Shown here: piece by piece, positions 5,838 to 7,522 of the stretch
Layout of the letters: every line of letters begins with the position of its first letter
How positions within the stretch are numbered: the first letter of the stretch is position 1
NCBI GenBank assembly: GCA_946482385.1
Contig: CAMLRI010000085.1
Coordinates: 1 to 7,522 of the forward strand
From: an uncultured Cellvibrio sp.
GTDB lineage: Bacteria > Pseudomonadota > Gammaproteobacteria > Pseudomonadales > Cellvibrionaceae
Direction: 5' to 3'
DNA: 7,522 nucleotides
The notes under the pieces: model-generated
Seen by the model: the letters and a program-made list of their open reading frames with translations, nothing else
Told to the model about the DNA's origin: nothing
Databases searched by the model: none
Position numbers and translations under genes: made by a program

Positions 5838-6734
5838 TTAATTTGGCTCTTTGTCGCGCGCGGCTGGCTGCTGGAGCAACTCTGTGTAACCGGCGCGGTA
5901 ATCAGGATAACGGAGCCGGTAACCTGCGTCCAACAGCCGCCGGTTGCAGATGCGCTTGTTGCCGCGCTCGCCCTGTGCCCCGGCTGCCGGGTAATCGCCA
6001 AGCCCCATCTGCTGCGCCAGCCAGGCCACCACCTCCGCCATGGGCGCTGGCGCGCTATCGCTGGCCAGGTAGAGCGGCGCCAAAGGCAGCTGGCGCTGGC
6101 GTTCAATCAGGTGGGCGAGGGCGCCGGCCAGGTCGTCGGCGTGGATGCGGTTGGTGTAATGGCTGCCGGCGCTGGCAAGCCCCGCGCGCACCTGTTCAAG
6201 CAGCCGCTGCCGCCCCGGCCCGTAGATACCGCTGGGGCGAACTATGCAGCTGGCGATGCCCAGATTGGCGGCGCCCTGCTGCAGCTGGTGTTCCGCCTCC
6301 AGCAGCCGGCGGCCGCTGAAGCTGGTGGGGCAGGTGGGCGATGCTTCATCTACCCAGCTGCCATCATCCTGGCCATAGACGCTGGTGCTGGAGACAAACA
6401 GCAGCAGCCTGGGCCTGTGTTGCTGGCGCGCCAGGCTGGCGACCAGCTGGCGGCAGCTGTCGACATAGGCGCGTTTATAGCCCTCATCGCTGCGCTCGGC
6501 GGGGGTCATGGTCAGCAGTATCACATCGAAACCCTCGCCCACTAAGCCATCCAGGCAGGCGGCCTCGCCGGCATCCCCCTGGCGATACTGCAGGTAGGGC
6601 AGGTCGGCGCAGGGCGAGCGGCGCAGGCCGGTTACCCGGTAGTTGTGTGGCGCCAATTGCTGCGCCAGCCGCTGGCCTATGTCGCCGCAGCCGAGAATCA
6701 GCAGTTTTTGCGGATCATTAGTGCTATTTGTCAT
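5838..6734 (-). CDS. Atypical SDR, NAD(P)-binding epimerase-family protein (YeeZ-like)
   Basis: This is a Rossmann-fold protein of 298 aa, close in form to E. coli YeeZ and the atypical SDR group a5. The dinucleotide-binding motif LILGCGDIGQRLA has its glycines at 15, 17 and 20. The SSTSVYG strand is at 115-121, VRPSGIYGPGR at 165-175 and NRIHADDLA at 195-203. The end, NKRICNRRLLDAGYRLRYPDYRAGY (259-283), is typical of the group. The catalytic YxxxK of classical SDRs is missing: the position reads S-F-S-G-R-R (138-143), as expected in this subgroup, so true epimerase activity is doubtful. It may bind cofactor for another purpose. The ATG at 6732-6734 has no clear Shine-Dalgarno. It is divergent from oxyR, sharing a 108-bp gap that contains an OxyR-type site, so peroxide control is possible. 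The physiological substrate is unknown. Confidence 0.88.
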   Translation of the reverse strand: MTNSTNDPQKLLILGCGDIGQRLAQQLAPHNYRVTGLRRSPCADLPYLQYRQGDAGEAACLDGLVGEGFDVILLTMTPAERSDEGYKRAYVDSCRQLVASLARQQHRPRLLLFVSSTSVYGQDDGSWVDEASPTCPTSFSGRRLLEAEHQLQQGAANLGIASCIVRPSGIYGPGRQRLLEQVRAGLASAGSHYTNRIHADDLAGALAHLIERQRQLPLAPLYLASDSAPAPMAEVVAWLAQQMGLGDYPAAGAQGERGNKRICNRRLLDAGYRLRYPDYRAGYTELLQQPAARDKEPN

Positions 6735-6755
6735 TTGATAAATATCGCCAATCTG

Positions 6756-6770
6756 ATAGTTTTAAGCTAT
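6756..6770. promoter_or_regulatory. OxyR binding half-site
   Basis: ATAGTTTTAAGCTAT matches the OxyR half-site ATAG-N-T-NNN-A-N-CTAT at every defined position: ATAG 6756-6759, T6761, A6765, CTAT 6767-6770. A full tetramer site needs a second copy 7 nt away; the flanking copies (6734-6748 and 6778-6792) match poorly. The site is 72 nt before the oxyR ATG and 21 nt upstream of the epimerase start. It overlaps a weak oxyR promoter candidate (TTAAGC at 6762-6767, CATAAC at 6785-6790), which fits autorepression. Confidence 0.7.
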
Positions 6771-6842
6771 TCCAACAGCAGTCCCATAACAACAAAAATC
6801 ACATCGCCCACTAAGAGCAACACCCGAGAGGGAGAGACCACC

Positions 6843-7522
6843 ATGACCCTGACCGAATTGCGTTACATAGTCACCCTGGCCCAGGAGCAGCACTTTGGCC
6901 GCGCGGCCGACCGCTGTTATGTCAGCCAGCCCACCCTGAGCATCGCGGTAAAAAAACTGGAAGATGAGTTGGGCGTGGCCCTGTTCGAGCGCACCAAATC
7001 CCGCGTTCAGCCCACGCCGCTGGGGGAGCAGATAGTCGCCCAGGCGCACCTGGTGCTGGAGCAGACAGCCGCCATCAAAGACCTGGCCGACGCTGGCAAA
7101 GACCAGCTTTCCAGCCCCCTGTCGGTGGGCGCCATCTTTACCATTGGCCCCTACCTGCTGCCGCAGTTTATTCCCCACCTGCAGCAGCTGGCGAGCAAAA
7201 TGCCGCTCTATGTGGAGGAGGGCTACACCCACAACCTGCGCAAAAAACTGCGCAATGGCGAGCTGGATGTGATCATAGTTGCCCTGCCGTTTAGCGAGCC
7301 GGATGTAGTAACCCAGGCGCTCTACGAGGAGCCCTTTGTGGTGCTTATGCCCAAAAGCCACCCATTGGCGGCCAAAGATGCTATAGACCCCAACGAGCTG
7401 AACAGCGAGCAGTTGCTGCTGCTGGGCGAGGGCCACTGCTTCCGCGACCAGGTGCTCACCACCTGCCCCAACCTGCATCACCAGGGCGAGGAGGCCAACA
7501 GCAATGTGCGCACCGCCGCCGA
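6843..7522 (+). CDS. oxyR: Peroxide-sensing LysR-type regulator OxyR (3' end outside window)
   Basis: This is a transcription activator that senses hydrogen peroxide through a disulfide and switches on catalase, peroxiredoxin and iron-control genes. It begins at ATG 6843 after GGGAG (6830-6834), and 226 codons are visible of about 305. The N-terminal LysR helix-turn-helix is at about 1-60 (LRYIVTLAQEQHFGRAADRCYVSQPTLS, then KLEDELGVALFER). The sensor domain begins near 90, with SVGAIFTIGPYLLPQFIP. The redox pair is present at exactly the E. coli positions: peroxidatic Cys199 in GEGHCFRDQ and resolving Cys208. The residues that activate Cys199 are also kept: Thr100, His198, Arg201 and Asp202. 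It should therefore be a functional sensor if the missing C-terminus is normal. An OxyR half-site upstream suggests it controls itself. Confidence 0.95.
   Translation, partial: MTLTELRYIVTLAQEQHFGRAADRCYVSQPTLSIAVKKLEDELGVALFERTKSRVQPTPLGEQIVAQAHLVLEQTAAIKDLADAGKDQLSSPLSVGAIFTIGPYLLPQFIPHLQQLASKMPLYVEEGYTHNLRKKLRNGELDVIIVALPFSEPDVVTQALYEEPFVVLMPKSHPLAAKDAIDPNELNSEQLLLLGEGHCFRDQVLTTCPNLHHQGEEANSNVRTAA

Noticed and set aside
5826..6545. 239-codon open frame on the plus strand opposite the epimerase gene
   Set aside because: It is an Ala/Gly/Gln-rich shadow of a clear Rossmann-fold gene, with no ribosome binding site or family signature.
6762..7481. 239-codon open frame on the minus strand opposite oxyR
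   Set aside because: The plus strand encodes OxyR with exact Cys199/Cys208 spacing. The antisense product has no recognisable motif.

Overview
The window is a piece of a gammaproteobacterial chromosome. It most resembles the Cellvibrio/Saccharophagus group of polysaccharide degraders. That placement rests on protein character (a typical gammaproteobacterial RpoH, TrmB and OxyR, plus a large GH43 lipoprotein) and on moderately GC-rich coding sequence. It is an inference, not a database match.

Layout. Positions 1-291 hold an AT-richer remnant of a small lipoprotein gene, broken across three reading frames and probably DUF2931-like. On the plus strand follow rpoH (heat-shock sigma factor), a DUF423 membrane protein, trmB (tRNA m7G46 methyltransferase) and an OmpA-family porin. 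A perfect palindromic terminator at 3833-3862 then separates them from two minus-strand genes: a GH43 glycoside hydrolase lipoprotein and, further right, an atypical SDR (YeeZ-like) epimerase-family protein. The last gene, oxyR, is on the plus strand, divergent from the epimerase gene, and is cut by the right edge after 226 codons.

Regulation is the most informative layer. The rpoH leader has a match to a sigma-E/AlgU promoter with exact 16-nt spacing, as at E. coli rpoH P3, and a small hairpin that would cover the rpoH Shine-Dalgarno. The gap between the epimerase gene and oxyR contains a perfect 15-base OxyR half-site (ATAG-N7-CTAT with both internal bases), consistent with autoregulation. 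The GH43 gene has a plausible sigma-70 promoter with a 12-bp perfect palindrome at the predicted transcription start, a candidate operator.

The genes do not form one pathway. Three themes sit side by side: envelope and heat stress (rpoH, ompA), peroxide stress (oxyR) and plant-polysaccharide use (GH43), along with tRNA modification. I found no mobile element, CRISPR array, tRNA or rRNA, and no convincing new multi-gene system. The leads worth following are regulatory sites and the decayed gene next to rpoH.
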